The translations under genes and the position numbers were made by a program. Positions 17,188-25,825 of a stretch of DNA of 64,000 nt are shown piece by piece. Source of the stretch: DASRBN01 sp035294305 (lineage in GTDB: Bacteria; Chloroflexota; Ktedonobacteria; Ktedonobacterales; Ktedonobacteraceae); assembly GCA_035294305.1 (NCBI GenBank), contig DATGLD010000051.1:248001-312000 (forward strand). The letters are read 5' to 3'. Under the pieces are notes generated by a model that saw only the letters and a list, made by a program, of their open reading frames with translations, was not told the DNA's origin and searched no databases. The stretch's first letter is position 1, and each line of letters opens with the position of its first letter.

Positions 17188-17216
17188 TTGACAAACGGCC
17201 TGTTTTCAGGTACACT
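17188..17216 (+). promoter_or_regulatory. Sigma-A type promoter
   Basis: A perfect -35 TTGACA (17188-17193), a 17-nt spacer and -10 TACACT (17211-17216). It points toward the secreted-protein gene about 340 nt downstream. Confidence 0.5.
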
Positions 17217-17376
17217 GTTTAACTACTGGCAGTCCAGTGCTAGAAAATATTCTGTAATTCCTTCTTACCGTAGAGCAAGGAAAGCTCTTCGTTTGCTCAG
17301 CAAGGAGGTGCCTCTCCAGACCAGCTTTTCCGCGGCAAGCTTGTGTCTCCATTTCATCACGCCAGGCATGCGAGGC

Positions 17377-17397
17377 GGGCGACCACAAGGGTAGCCC
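17377..17397. repeat. Dispersed repeat copy
   Basis: GGGCGACCACAAGGGTAGCC plus C; it lacks one C of the fuller GGGTACGCCC end. Confidence 0.7.
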
Positions 17398-17561
17398 TCA
17401 GGGGGAGTGGGGGCATTCAAGTTATTGCGCAAGTATCTTTCGTGTGTCCCCTGTAGTTTCTCGTCCCACGTAGTCACATCGTGCAAGGACAACCAGCGCG
17501 ACGATACATGAGTGAAGTGCGAATGCACGACGAGGTGTGTTTAGAGAAGAGGAGACTTTTC

Positions 17562-18527
17562 ATGCGCCGCAGAATGATCCCATCTTTGATTTTCCACATA
17601 GCGATAGGAGTTGCTGTGTTTGCCCTGGCTCTGGCTCTGGCCGGAGGACCAGGCTCGGCTGCTGCCGCCAGTCTTTCTAAGGTGAATAATCCCCATAGTA
17701 TGGGCATCTACCATGGTACGAAGATCAAACCTCATGCCTCAAATCTGGTCTACCAGGGCGGAGCTGTCGAGACGGTTCCGGTGGTATACATCAGCTGGTG
17801 GGGGAAACAATGGAATACCGGCTTCTCAACAGGCGGTTATACCAGCGCCCAGGCTCAGACCTACATCACAGGGTTCTTCAGCAATGTCGGTGGCAGTTCC
17901 TGGGATAACATTAACACACAGTATTGTGAGGGCGTCCAGATTGGCGCGACGAACTGTAATGGTGGTGGCACGCATATTACCAACCCTCCGGGCCAACTGG
18001 CAGGAACGTGGGTAGATACGACTAAGGTCCCAACTCATCCCACGCAGTCACAGATTCAGAGCGCGGCCACGCGGCTGATGAACCACTTTGGCGGCTACAA
18101 TGCCAACGCGACCTACTTCGTCTTCACTCCCCACGGTCACTCGATGTATGGCTTTGGCACGAGTTGGTGCGCCTGGCATGATGAGCCACTTTCAGGGACT
18201 CAAATGGCCTATGCCTACATACCTTATATGCCGGATGCGGGGGCGAGTTGTGGAATGAACTTCGTCAATCCGAGCAACAACAGCTATGGCAATGGCTACT
18301 TCGATGGCTTCTCCATCGTGGCGGGTCACGAATATGCCGAGGCGATGACGGATCCTCATCCTGAGAGATCCTCGACAAACTTTGGCTGGATCACCAGTGG
18401 CGGAGAGGAAATCGGCGACCTGTGCGCGTGGGCCAGCAACTCCACCGATATCACACTTGGCCCACACTACTATGCGGTACAACCGCTCTGGAGCAACGCG
18501 AGCAGCAGCTGTGTGACCTCCTACTAA
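17562..18527 (+). CDS. Secreted protein with HEYAEAMTDP motif (exordium/Phi_1-like)
   Basis: 321 residues. Start ATG 17562 has GAGGAG about 8 nt upstream. A signal peptide is clear: MRRRMIPS, a hydrophobic stretch to ~25, and an alanine-rich cleavage region before SLSKVNN. The mature part contains VPVVYISWWGKQW, paired Cys segments (YCEGVQIGATNC), FTPHGHSMYGFGTSWCAWHD, and GHEYAEAMTDPHPERSS. The HExxE...TDP pattern resembles the core of exordium/phosphate-induced-protein homologues and could bind metal. The product is presumably extracellular or wall-associated. Function unknown; similarity was judged by eye. It stands alone behind its own promoter. Confidence 0.65.
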   Translation: MRRRMIPSLIFHIAIGVAVFALALALAGGPGSAAAASLSKVNNPHSMGIYHGTKIKPHASNLVYQGGAVETVPVVYISWWGKQWNTGFSTGGYTSAQAQTYITGFFSNVGGSSWDNINTQYCEGVQIGATNCNGGGTHITNPPGQLAGTWVDTTKVPTHPTQSQIQSAATRLMNHFGGYNANATYFVFTPHGHSMYGFGTSWCAWHDEPLSGTQMAYAYIPYMPDAGASCGMNFVNPSNNSYGNGYFDGFSIVAGHEYAEAMTDPHPERSSTNFGWITSGGEEIGDLCAWASNSTDITLGPHYYAVQPLWSNASSSCVTSY

Positions 18528-18628
18528 GGATCTGCCCGCAAATAGCTTGAATATTCGTTAGATGATGGCCGGATGCCGGGAGGGTGTCTGGCCATTATTC
18601 TGTCAACTTTCAATTGATTGGTGGAGGC

Positions 18629-18650
18629 GGGCGACCACCAGGGTACGCCC
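18629..18650. repeat. Dispersed repeat copy
   Basis: A full 22-bp copy starting GGGCGACCACCAGGGTACGC, followed by CTTAC as in the copy at 10391. It lies between the convergent secreted-protein and restriction-enzyme genes. Confidence 0.75.
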
Positions 18651-18690
18651 TTACTATGATATGGGTCGCTCAATGGAGGTGAACCGTGCT

Positions 18691-19338
18691 CTAGAACAGT
18701 TGTGAGAAAAAATATGATTGCCTTGATTCAGCTATTTTCAGTTCCTTTGGCCTGACTCCATCAGTATCTATACCAAGGATGAGAACAGGGATATCTATAT
18801 CCGATACACCTCGATGCTCTAAATCCCAGACAAATTGCTCGAAATAAGACACACCGGTAGACATCTCTTCCGCAAATGCCTTTACAGGTACAATCTCTAC
18901 ACCGCAATCAATCACATCAAGTTTGGCAAAAATCGTCATTTTGGCGCATACATTGTAAACCATAAATGAGTACTTACCGAATTGTACTTCTACGCCCAAC
19001 TTATTTTTAACGAAACCCATGTCTCTGAACGGCGCTGGCTCTCTACCACTTCTGGCTCGAGGGGTATATCCTGGAACGTAGTATTCTTTTGAATATTCAG
19101 CGATAACTTTGTGATTTATCCAATCTCTGGCAGCGAACTGCTCTTTGAATGCACGATTGAGCGCAGGAGGACTATAGAGGACTCTATCCCTCATCGTCTT
19201 CTCTTTACTGACCTTCGTCTTGCAATTTTCTGCATCCACAGCTTCTATAACTTGCAAAACTTCTTCCAACTCTGAACGGTGTTGTTGTGTAATAATTCCC
19301 TTGCCTTTATTAAAGGAGTAAATTCCTGCAATTCGCAT
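18691..19338 (-). CDS. BstYI/BglII-like type II restriction endonuclease
   Basis: 215 residues from ATG 19338 (AGAGGA 7 nt upstream). It resembles BstYI (recognises RGATCY): start MRIAGIYSFNKG, IEAVDAENCKTKVSKEKTMR, RVLYSPPALNRAFKEQF, then LGVEVQFGKYSFMVYNVCAK and GVEIVPVKAFAEEMSTGVSY. In the BglII/BstYI fold the active site has Asp, Glu and Gln; here E117 and Q119 are present, but the position nine residues before the Glu is Gly108 (MGFVKNK), so the catalytic Asp may be lost, unless D106 substitutes. The start codon follows the methyltransferase stop by 2 nt: a methylase-first operon. The exact specificity is an inference from family resemblance. Confidence 0.8.
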   Translation of the reverse strand: MRIAGIYSFNKGKGIITQQHRSELEEVLQVIEAVDAENCKTKVSKEKTMRDRVLYSPPALNRAFKEQFAARDWINHKVIAEYSKEYYVPGYTPRARSGREPAPFRDMGFVKNKLGVEVQFGKYSFMVYNVCAKMTIFAKLDVIDCGVEIVPVKAFAEEMSTGVSYFEQFVWDLEHRGVSDIDIPVLILGIDTDGVRPKELKIAESRQSYFFSQLF

Positions 19339-19340
19339 TA

Positions 19341-20321
19341 CTATTCCTCTCCATTGAGACGCCGTTTCCATTCGAGGGGAACCTGTGAGACTTTCTCGCG
19401 CCCTGAAGGCACATGAACAGGGCGTCCCAGTGGGCGCGTTTTTAGTGTTCCATTGTAGAGCTGATAGACTCTATCCGTACTGATAGCCACATATTCTTCC
19501 TCCTTGTCAACGCCTATAGCTTTTCTGCTATGCATGAGCGCCGCTATGATTGTTGAACCCACACCACAATAGGGATCCAGGACTCGATCATTTTCATTAG
19601 TAAGAGCCAGAACACATCGTTCAACCAACTCCACAGGAAACTGGCAAGGATGTATTGTTTTTTCTATGTGATTGGCCTTCACATTTGGTATATCCCACAG
19701 GCATGTTTCCCATTCTTCGGCGAGGAACTCCCAGATGTCAGAGGGATTCTTTCCTAGTGGATTTCCAGATGGTTGTCCTTTATTAGGCCCCTTGAAATGG
19801 CGTTTTCCAGGATACTTAGCTGGGATACGAACGGGATCAAGATTAAATGTGTAGTCATCACTCTTGGTGAACCATAAGATGGTTTCGTAGCGTCCAGAAA
19901 ATCTTTTTGATGCATGCAAACCATGTTCGAAGTGCCAGATAATTCTATTCCTTAACTTTAGCCCATGCCCTTTAAAAATTTGATAATAAAAGACATCTAA
20001 AGGAAAAACCTCTCCATCTTCGACATAGTTGCCGGTTTGCCAGCAAATACTGCCTCGTTTATCGAGGATACGTACTAGCTCAGAGATCGCTCCCTTTTGT
20101 TCGGTAAGATATGAGCCGATATCTTGCCGTCGCTCATACACCTTGCCAATATTGTAAGGCGGGGAAGTAACAACCAGAGAGATACTCTCATCCGGTATGG
20201 TTTTCAAAAACGCACTTGAGTCCCCCTGATGAAGAGTCACAAGATTTGCGTCATTATAGCTATCCATAATGACAAGTGGTTGAAAATTTGACACTGTTTG
20301 AAATAAAGGAGTATTCATCAT
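19341..20321 (-). CDS. DNA methyltransferase (beta-class, probable N4-cytosine), partner of the BstYI-like nuclease
   Basis: About 326 residues. Motif IV TSPPYNIGKVYERR comes first, followed much later by motif I DPYCGVGSTIIAAL: the beta-class order shared by N4-cytosine and some N6-adenine methylases. The TSPPY form and the BstYI-like neighbour favour N4-methylation of the C in RGATCY (inference). The region between contains the target-recognition part (HFEHGLHASKRFSGRYETIL, HFKGPNKGQPSGNPLGKNPS). Start ATG 20321 or 20318; AAGAGG lies 11 nt upstream. A longer open frame to 20429 overlaps the promoter of the divergent M16 gene and is not favoured. Confidence 0.85.
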   Translation of the reverse strand: MMNTPLFQTVSNFQPLVIMDSYNDANLVTLHQGDSSAFLKTIPDESISLVVTSPPYNIGKVYERRQDIGSYLTEQKGAISELVRILDKRGSICWQTGNYVEDGEVFPLDVFYYQIFKGHGLKLRNRIIWHFEHGLHASKRFSGRYETILWFTKSDDYTFNLDPVRIPAKYPGKRHFKGPNKGQPSGNPLGKNPSDIWEFLAEEWETCLWDIPNVKANHIEKTIHPCQFPVELVERCVLALTNENDRVLDPYCGVGSTIIAALMHSRKAIGVDKEEEYVAISTDRVYQLYNGTLKTRPLGRPVHVPSGREKVSQVPLEWKRRLNGEE

Positions 20322-20500
20322 AGTTTTACAAACCTCTTTGATAAACTTAGTCCCTATGAGGCACAGTATACATGACCAGAGAAAGCCAGGCAAGGTAGCT
20401 AGAGAAATTTCCCCATCCAAATTTGACATTCCCCCTCCCCCAGGGCTATCATGCTATAAAGAAAACAAAACCCTTACCTCTATTAATGAAGGAGTGCTCC

Positions 20501-21772
20501 ATGATGGAATCCACAGCCAACGGGACTGTGTTTCATACGCATCGCCTGGCCAATGGCTTGCAAATCCTTGCGCAACCAATGCCCGATTTTGAATCGGTGG
20601 CCGTCTCTTACTATGTCCAGACCGGCTCGCGAGATGAACCTGATCCTGCTATCGCGGGCATTTCGCATTTCCTCGAGCATATGGTATTTAAAGGAACGGC
20701 ACACCTGGACTGGCAGCAGATCACGCTGGAATTCAATAAGATCGGCGCGGAAATCAATGCCTTTACCTCGCACGAATCCACCGTTTTCTACGCTCGCGTG
20801 CTGGGCGAGTACCTGGACCGCGCCTTTGAACTGCTCAGCGATATGATGTACCCGCGCCTGAACGAGAGCGATTTCGAGACGGAGAAAGAGGTGATCGTCA
20901 ACGAGATCGCGCGTTCGGAAGATCAGCCCTATAATCTGGCCGTGCGCCGCCTCGTGCAGACCTACTTCGGCGAGCATCCGCTGGGTCATGACGTGCTGGG
21001 CACGCGCGAGAGTATCCGCGGTATGCGTATCGAGCAGATGCGCGATTACTGGAAGCAGCGCTACGCCGCCAATAATCTGATCCTGGCCGTAGCCGGCAAC
21101 GTGGATTGGAATCATTTCGTGCAGATGGCCGAGCAGCAGTGTGGTGGCTGGCGCACGGGAGAAGCCGGACGCAGCATCGAGCCTTATGAGCCTGCCCATT
21201 CCATTAACGATATTCTTGTCGATAAAAAGTTCAAGCAGGAGATCATGCTGATTGCTATGCCTTCGGTGGGCGTGACCGATCCCGATTACTACGCGGCCAT
21301 GCTGGGCAGCAGCATCCTGGGCGATAGCGACGGCTCGCGCCTGTACTGGAATATCTACCAGAAAGGCCTGGCGGAGTCTGCCAGCGCGGGTATCTGGTCT
21401 ATGGAGGGCACGGGGATGTTGCTGCTGGAGGCCAATTCGACGCCCGAAGAGGCTCCCCATGTTCTCAAATTGCTGCGCGCCGAGCTTGACAGCTTTCTGA
21501 AAGATGGCGTGTACGAGGACGAGCTGCGCCGCGCCAAAGATAAATGGATCAGCCACCTGGTGCTGAGCAGCGAATCCACGTTCAGCCGCATGCGCTCCCT
21601 CTCGAACGACTGGGTCACCGAGGGCCGCCTGCTGACGGTGGAAGAGGAGATGGAACGCATCGAGAAGGTTACGACGGATGAAGTGGTGCAATCGTTCCGC
21701 CGTTTCCCCCTGCGCGAGAAGCAGGTGCTTACGACACTGGGGCCTTTAAGCGAGCAAGAATTGTTAGTATAA
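20501..21772 (+). CDS. M16-family zinc peptidase
   Basis: About 423 residues, a single-chain processing-protease-like (pitrilysin family) protein. The inverted zinc motif HFLEH is present in GISHFLEHMVFKGTAHL, with the downstream Glu ligand expected in the EKEVIVNEIARSEDQPYN region, and a C-terminal homologous domain (PYEPAHSINDILVDKKFKQE to GMLLLEANSTPEEAPHVLKL) ending with SFRRFPLREKQVLTTLGPL. There is no signal peptide, so it is cytoplasmic. Start ATG 20501 is set by AAGGAG 6 nt upstream. The stop codon lies inside a perfect 92-bp palindrome. Confidence 0.9.
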   Translation: MMESTANGTVFHTHRLANGLQILAQPMPDFESVAVSYYVQTGSRDEPDPAIAGISHFLEHMVFKGTAHLDWQQITLEFNKIGAEINAFTSHESTVFYARVLGEYLDRAFELLSDMMYPRLNESDFETEKEVIVNEIARSEDQPYNLAVRRLVQTYFGEHPLGHDVLGTRESIRGMRIEQMRDYWKQRYAANNLILAVAGNVDWNHFVQMAEQQCGGWRTGEAGRSIEPYEPAHSINDILVDKKFKQEIMLIAMPSVGVTDPDYYAAMLGSSILGDSDGSRLYWNIYQKGLAESASAGIWSMEGTGMLLLEANSTPEEAPHVLKLLRAELDSFLKDGVYEDELRRAKDKWISHLVLSSESTFSRMRSLSNDWVTEGRLLTVEEEMERIEKVTTDEVVQSFRRFPLREKQVLTTLGPLSEQELLV

Positions 21773-21858
21773 TGAATTTTTCAAAAAGAGATGGCGTTCT
21801 GAGCCGGCCCCGCGGGGCCGGCTCAGAACGCCATCTCTTTTTGAAAAATTCATTATAC
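21767..21858. terminator. Perfect 92-bp palindrome (46-bp arms, no loop)
   Basis: It reads GTATAATGAATTTTTCAAAA at 21767 onward and the exact complement backwards from 21858, centred on CG|CG at 21812/21813. The outer arms are AT-rich and the core GC-rich (GCCGGCCCCGCGGGGCCGGC). It includes the stop codon of the M16 gene and ends 72 bp before the sedolisin start, so it could stop transcription in both directions. Confidence 0.8.
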
Positions 21859-21930
21859 CATCAGCGATTTACCTCCAGGGAAGCGTTCATTCAAGCAGAC
21901 GGAGCAAACCTTACTTCTAAGGAGGTTATC

Positions 21931-23805
21931 GTGCGCCAAAAAATCTTCGTAGCGCTTGTACTCGTAGTCCTTTTACTCGGTAGCAGTCTTCTTTTCAGCA
22001 GTCGTTTCTCGCACTCAGCCCAGGCGGAGCAACAACTGCAGCCGGTGAGCACCGGCAGTCAACCCCCACTCGTTAAGGTGAGCCGGCAACTGGGCGTGGA
22101 CCGGTCAAACCGGACGTTGCAGATGAGCATTGGTCTTTCGCTCCGTAATTCAGACCAGCTTCAATCTTTCCTGCAAAACCTGTATGACCCTTCCTCGGCC
22201 AGCTACCACCAGTTCCTTAGCGTGGAGCAGTTCGCGAGCGAGTTTGCCCCGACGGTCGCTCAAGAGCAGGCGGTCATTAACTATTTGACCTCGCAGGGAT
22301 TCAGCATCACGCAGACGTATCCCAACCGCATGCTGATCGATTTCAGCGGGCCGCAATCGCTGGCGGAGCGGGTCTTTGGCGTGTCCATCAACGACTACCG
22401 GAGTCCCGATGGGCGCGAGTTTTTCGCCAATTCCGCGCGACCCACGCTGCCGGCCTACCTCGCATCCTACGTCACCAATATCAGTGGCCTGGATAACGCG
22501 AACCAGTTCTATCATCCACCGGTGATCAGCAAAGCGGCTCCCAGGGTTGCTCCGCGGGCCGGAAGCAACTGCCCGGCTCCTGGAACGAGCGGGAGCGGCG
22601 GCGGTGGCGGTATCTTCGGCAGCAGCGGGACCGCTTATATCCCCAGCCAGTTCTCCAGGGCCTATAACTATGATGGGCTGCATAGTGCAGGGCTGCAAGG
22701 CGAGGGCCAGACGGTTGGCGTCTTCGAACTCGATGGCTACTCGCAGAGCGACATCACGGCCTATACGCAGTGCTTCGGCGGCGGCAGCGTTCCTCTCCAG
22801 AATGTGATACTGGATGGATTCAATGGCCAACCGGGCGCGGGCGCAATCGAGGTCGAACTCGACCTCGAGATGATCCTGAGCCAGGCTCCTCATCTCGCCA
22901 AACTCATCGTCTATGAAGCCCCCAACACCACGCAGGGCTACAATGACGAATTCGCGCGCATCGTCAGCGACAAAACGCCTGTTATCAGCGTCAGTTGGGG
23001 CGATTGCGAAAGCAACATGGGCCAGTCGGAGGCAAACCAGGAAAACCAGTATTTCCAGGAGGCGGCAGCGCAGGGCCAGACGATCCTGGTTGCGGCGGGC
23101 GACAGCGGCAGTGAAAGCTGCTTCCAGCTCACAGGTGGCGGCTTCAATTTCGCTCTCAACGCGGATGACCCGGCGGCGCAACCCTACGTCACCGGTGTGG
23201 GTGGAACCAATCTGACGATCAATAGCGATAATAGCTACGCCTCTGAAACCGTGTGGAACGGCGGTTTCCTCGGTGGCGCGGGTGGCGGCGGCCTCAGCCA
23301 GTTCTGGAAGCAGCCGTCCTGGCAGAGCGGACCCGGCGTGCAAAATTCGTACTCCAACGGTATGCGCGAGACGCCGGATGTCTCGCTTGATGCCGATCCA
23401 TCAACCGGCTACCCGGTTTACTGCACAGCCGGCTCATCGTGCAACGGCAGCGGCGGCATCACTGGTGGAACCAGCGGCGGCTGGATCACGGTCGGTGGCA
23501 CCTCGGCAGCGGCTCCCATGTGGGCAGCGATGGTCGCGCTTGCCAACGAGGAGGCCGCGCACCAGGGAAAAGGAGCGCTTGGCTTCCTGAATCCGGCGCT
23601 GTATAAAATCGGCTCTGGTTCTCGCTACGGCAGCGATTTCCACGACATCACGCCTCCCAGCGATTCCAGCCTTCCATCGAACAACGACGAACTGGGTATC
23701 AACGGCGGCGCCTATCCCGTGACCAACGGTTACGATATGGCCACGGGCTGGGGCAGCTTCAACGCGGCTAATCTCGCCATGGACCTGGTAGCGATGGCAA
23801 AATAG
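21931..23805 (+). CDS. Secreted sedolisin (S53, kumamolisin-like) serine-carboxyl protease
   Basis: 624 residues from GTG 21931, fixed by AAGGAGG 5 nt upstream. A signal peptide (VRQKIFVALVLVVLLLGSSL) is followed by a pro-kumamolisin activation domain (SRQLGVDRSNRTLQMSIGLS to LAERVFGVSINDYRSPDG) and a catalytic domain. The sedolisin Glu and Asp are in GAIEVELDLEMIL, the oxyanion Asp in ISVSWGDCES, and Ser in GGTSAAAPMWAAM. The C-terminal Ca-binding region is GSDFHDITPP and YDMATGWGSFN. It is probably an acid-active extracellular endopeptidase. It is flanked by long hairpins on both sides, so transcribed alone. Confidence 0.92.
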   Translation: MRQKIFVALVLVVLLLGSSLLFSSRFSHSAQAEQQLQPVSTGSQPPLVKVSRQLGVDRSNRTLQMSIGLSLRNSDQLQSFLQNLYDPSSASYHQFLSVEQFASEFAPTVAQEQAVINYLTSQGFSITQTYPNRMLIDFSGPQSLAERVFGVSINDYRSPDGREFFANSARPTLPAYLASYVTNISGLDNANQFYHPPVISKAAPRVAPRAGSNCPAPGTSGSGGGGGIFGSSGTAYIPSQFSRAYNYDGLHSAGLQGEGQTVGVFELDGYSQSDITAYTQCFGGGSVPLQNVILDGFNGQPGAGAIEVELDLEMILSQAPHLAKLIVYEAPNTTQGYNDEFARIVSDKTPVISVSWGDCESNMGQSEANQENQYFQEAAAQGQTILVAAGDSGSESCFQLTGGGFNFALNADDPAAQPYVTGVGGTNLTINSDNSYASETVWNGGFLGGAGGGGLSQFWKQPSWQSGPGVQNSYSNGMRETPDVSLDADPSTGYPVYCTAGSSCNGSGGITGGTSGGWITVGGTSAAAPMWAAMVALANEEAAHQGKGALGFLNPALYKIGSGSRYGSDFHDITPPSDSSLPSNNDELGINGGAYPVTNGYDMATGWGSFNAANLAMDLVAMAK

Positions 23806-23829
23806 CGCGTTTTACTGCCGTCGAGCGTC

Positions 23830-23882
23830 CGAAAAATAAGCGAGCCAAAAACTCCGGGAGTTTTTGGCTCGCTTATTTTTCG
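23830..23882. terminator. Long hairpin, 26-bp perfect stem, 1-nt loop
   Basis: CGAAAAATAAGCGAGCCAAA begins the left arm at 23830; the right arm is the exact complement ending at 23882 around a single G at 23856. It lies 25 bp after the sedolisin stop and is followed by a T-rich segment. Confidence 0.75.
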
Positions 23883-24024
23883 AACCTGGCACCCCTGTCT
23901 TTCTTTATGCATCATGGTTATGTGTTCAATGAAATTAATTTATTGGAAGAATAAATAAAAGCATCCTACAATCATAAGCAGGAATAAATAGCATGATGTT
24001 GTTGAGTAGCTAGAGGACTTTGAG

Positions 24025-25398
24025 GTGCGTATAACAAGAAAAGCTGGTTCATTATCTTCCACTACTTCAGAAAGGAGAGCAGAGCAGGTGCAGGCAAAGA
24101 CCCCTCCGGCAGAGCCAGATAAGGATAATGCAATGCCAGCGTATCCTTCCCAGCCACAAGCCACTCAAAAAGTAGGGCTTATGTATGCCATCATTGGATG
24201 GGTCCTACAAGGAGGGGTCATGCTTAGTGCGGCTGTAATCCTGATAGGGATCATTCTGGAGAGCTTTGAGCCGAATAAATTCGCCCCACAAAAGCTGCAA
24301 TCGTTTCCACAGACATTTAGCCAGGTTGGAGCGGGATTGCTTGTATTGCGCCCGCAGGCAATTATCACCCTTGGCCTGCTGTTATTGATTGCCACGCCGG
24401 TAGTGCGTGTCGCCGTCTCTATTCTGGTTTTTCTCTATGAGCGTGACCGGCGTTTTGTAGCGATTACCTTGTTGGTGCTGCTGATTCTGCTGTTCAGTAT
24501 TTTCTATGTTGGCAATGTTGTGGTGGCAGGACAGCACCAGGGCTTTGAACATGGAGAGTATTCCTGGGTCTACCCTGTGTTGATTTTCCTTGGCTCAATC
24601 GCCGCGGGCCTGTTGGGTTCGCTGGTAGGATTGGGTGGAGGGGTACTGATCGTGCCACTGCTGACCTTGCTTTTTGGTTTCCCGATTTACTTTGCGATAG
24701 GCGCCAGCATTATTTCGGTCATCGCCACATCCAGTGGAGCGGCGGCGGCCTATGTGCGAGATCGCCTCACAAATCTGCGCGTAGGCATGTTTCTGGAGAT
24801 AGGAACGACGATCGGCGCCATTTGCGGCGCTTTCCTGGCCGGCTTGCTTGCTCCGAATTTGCTCTCGATTATCTTCGGCGTCATCCTGATCATCTCAGCT
24901 GCCCCGTTAGTCTTTAAGATCGGCGAAGAACTTCCGCAGGGAGTGAAGAATGATCGCCTGGCGAGCTGGCTTCGCCTGAACGGTTCCTACCCCGATCAAC
25001 ATCTCCACCAGGAGGTGCCATACCAGGTGACACGCACGCCGCTCGGGCTGGTGATGATGTATGTTGCCGGCCTCATCTCGGGCCTGCTGGGCATCGGCAG
25101 TGGCACATTCAAGGTGCTGGCGCTTGATGAAGCGATGCGGCTGCCAGTGAAGGTCAGCACAACCACCAGCAATTTCATGATCGGCGTCACGGCAGCCGCC
25201 AGCGCGGGTATCTACTTTTCCCGCGGAGATATTCCTCCATTGATTGCCGCTCCCGTAGCGCTGGGCATTCTGATCGGCGCGCTTGTTGGCGCCCGCGTCC
25301 TGGCCCGCCTGAGCAACAGAATCCTGCGCATCATTTTTCTAGTGGTGATTGTTGTTGCCGCCATCGAAATGATACTGCGGGGATTGGGTATAGGCTGA
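24025..25398 (+). CDS. DUF1634-TauE/SafE (TSUP) fusion membrane transporter
   Basis: 457 residues. A hydrophilic leader is followed by three membrane segments that fit DUF1634 (IIGWVLQGGVMLSAAVILIG, ITLGLLLLIATPVVRVAVSI, AITLLVLLILLFSIFYVGNV). An eight-segment TSUP domain follows, with both conserved glycine-rich turns (SLVGLGGGVLIVPLLTLLFG and GLLGIGSGTFKVLALDEAMR). TSUP proteins export or import small anions such as sulfite or sulfonates. DUF1634 genes usually sit next to TSUP genes as separate frames, so this appears to be a fusion. Start GTG 24025 has AGAGGA 7 nt upstream; GTG 24088 with AAAGGAG 10 nt upstream is an alternative. Confidence 0.8.
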   Translation: MRITRKAGSLSSTTSERRAEQVQAKTPPAEPDKDNAMPAYPSQPQATQKVGLMYAIIGWVLQGGVMLSAAVILIGIILESFEPNKFAPQKLQSFPQTFSQVGAGLLVLRPQAIITLGLLLLIATPVVRVAVSILVFLYERDRRFVAITLLVLLILLFSIFYVGNVVVAGQHQGFEHGEYSWVYPVLIFLGSIAAGLLGSLVGLGGGVLIVPLLTLLFGFPIYFAIGASIISVIATSSGAAAAYVRDRLTNLRVGMFLEIGTTIGAICGAFLAGLLAPNLLSIIFGVILIISAAPLVFKIGEELPQGVKNDRLASWLRLNGSYPDQHLHQEVPYQVTRTPLGLVMMYVAGLISGLLGIGSGTFKVLALDEAMRLPVKVSTTTSNFMIGVTAAASAGIYFSRGDIPPLIAAPVALGILIGALVGARVLARLSNRILRIIFLVVIVVAAIEMILRGLGIG

Positions 25399-25825
25399 GT
25401 TTCACAGGGGGATTGACCAGAAGCCGGTACGCTCAGATAAGGAGCCCGCGCCTTGCCATTTCTTCTCTGATGTGATAAACTTTTAAATGGGTTTATAGGA
25501 CTAATTTGTTCATGGAATATTTCTAAGTAATGCTGTTCCGGTCGCCAACGCACTTTATGCTTTTGCTGCTGACTAAGTAACCGGAAAGATACTTAAAAAC
25601 GGCTTTTACTTCTGCGGGCGAAGGCAGAAGTGGAGATAGAGAGATACACAACAATAGAATTTTTAGTAACGCTACATTCAGCACTAACTCGTCCTGCTAA
25701 TGCCAGCTTGACAAAGCCGGTGAATCGGCGGTGGGCGCGATGAATCGGGCCCTACAAGCGGCCAGCACCACGCTGCCAGGCAGGACGTCAGGAGAAAGAG
25801 GTGTAGTGAGGAGGATCTTTATACC
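25399..25825. other. 427-bp intergenic region before the RNase J gene
   Basis: No gene is supported. It contains a dispersed element, TGAATCGGCGGTGGGCGCGA at 25721-25740, followed by GGGCCCTACAAGCGGCC. The same element is found in frame inside the modC-like gene at 8376. The leader of the RNase J gene probably lies here. Confidence 0.5.

Larger units (their letters stand above)
17009..17561. other. 550-bp intergenic stretch
   Basis: It contains a sigma-A-like promoter (17188-17216) and a dispersed repeat copy (17377-17397). No gene is supported. The long leader before the secreted protein (~340 nt from the promoter) could be regulatory, but no known riboswitch pattern was recognised. Confidence 0.45.

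Noticed and set aside
20483..21691. Long minus-strand open frame opposite the M16 peptidase
   Set aside because: Antisense shadow of a conserved protease; composition typical of reverse-frame translation.
21767..21858. Palindrome as an insertion-sequence end
   Set aside because: No transposase, no second end and no target duplication; position at a stop codon fits a terminator better.
22150..23343. Long minus-strand open frame opposite the sedolisin
   Set aside because: Antisense shadow; the sedolisin motifs are on the plus strand.
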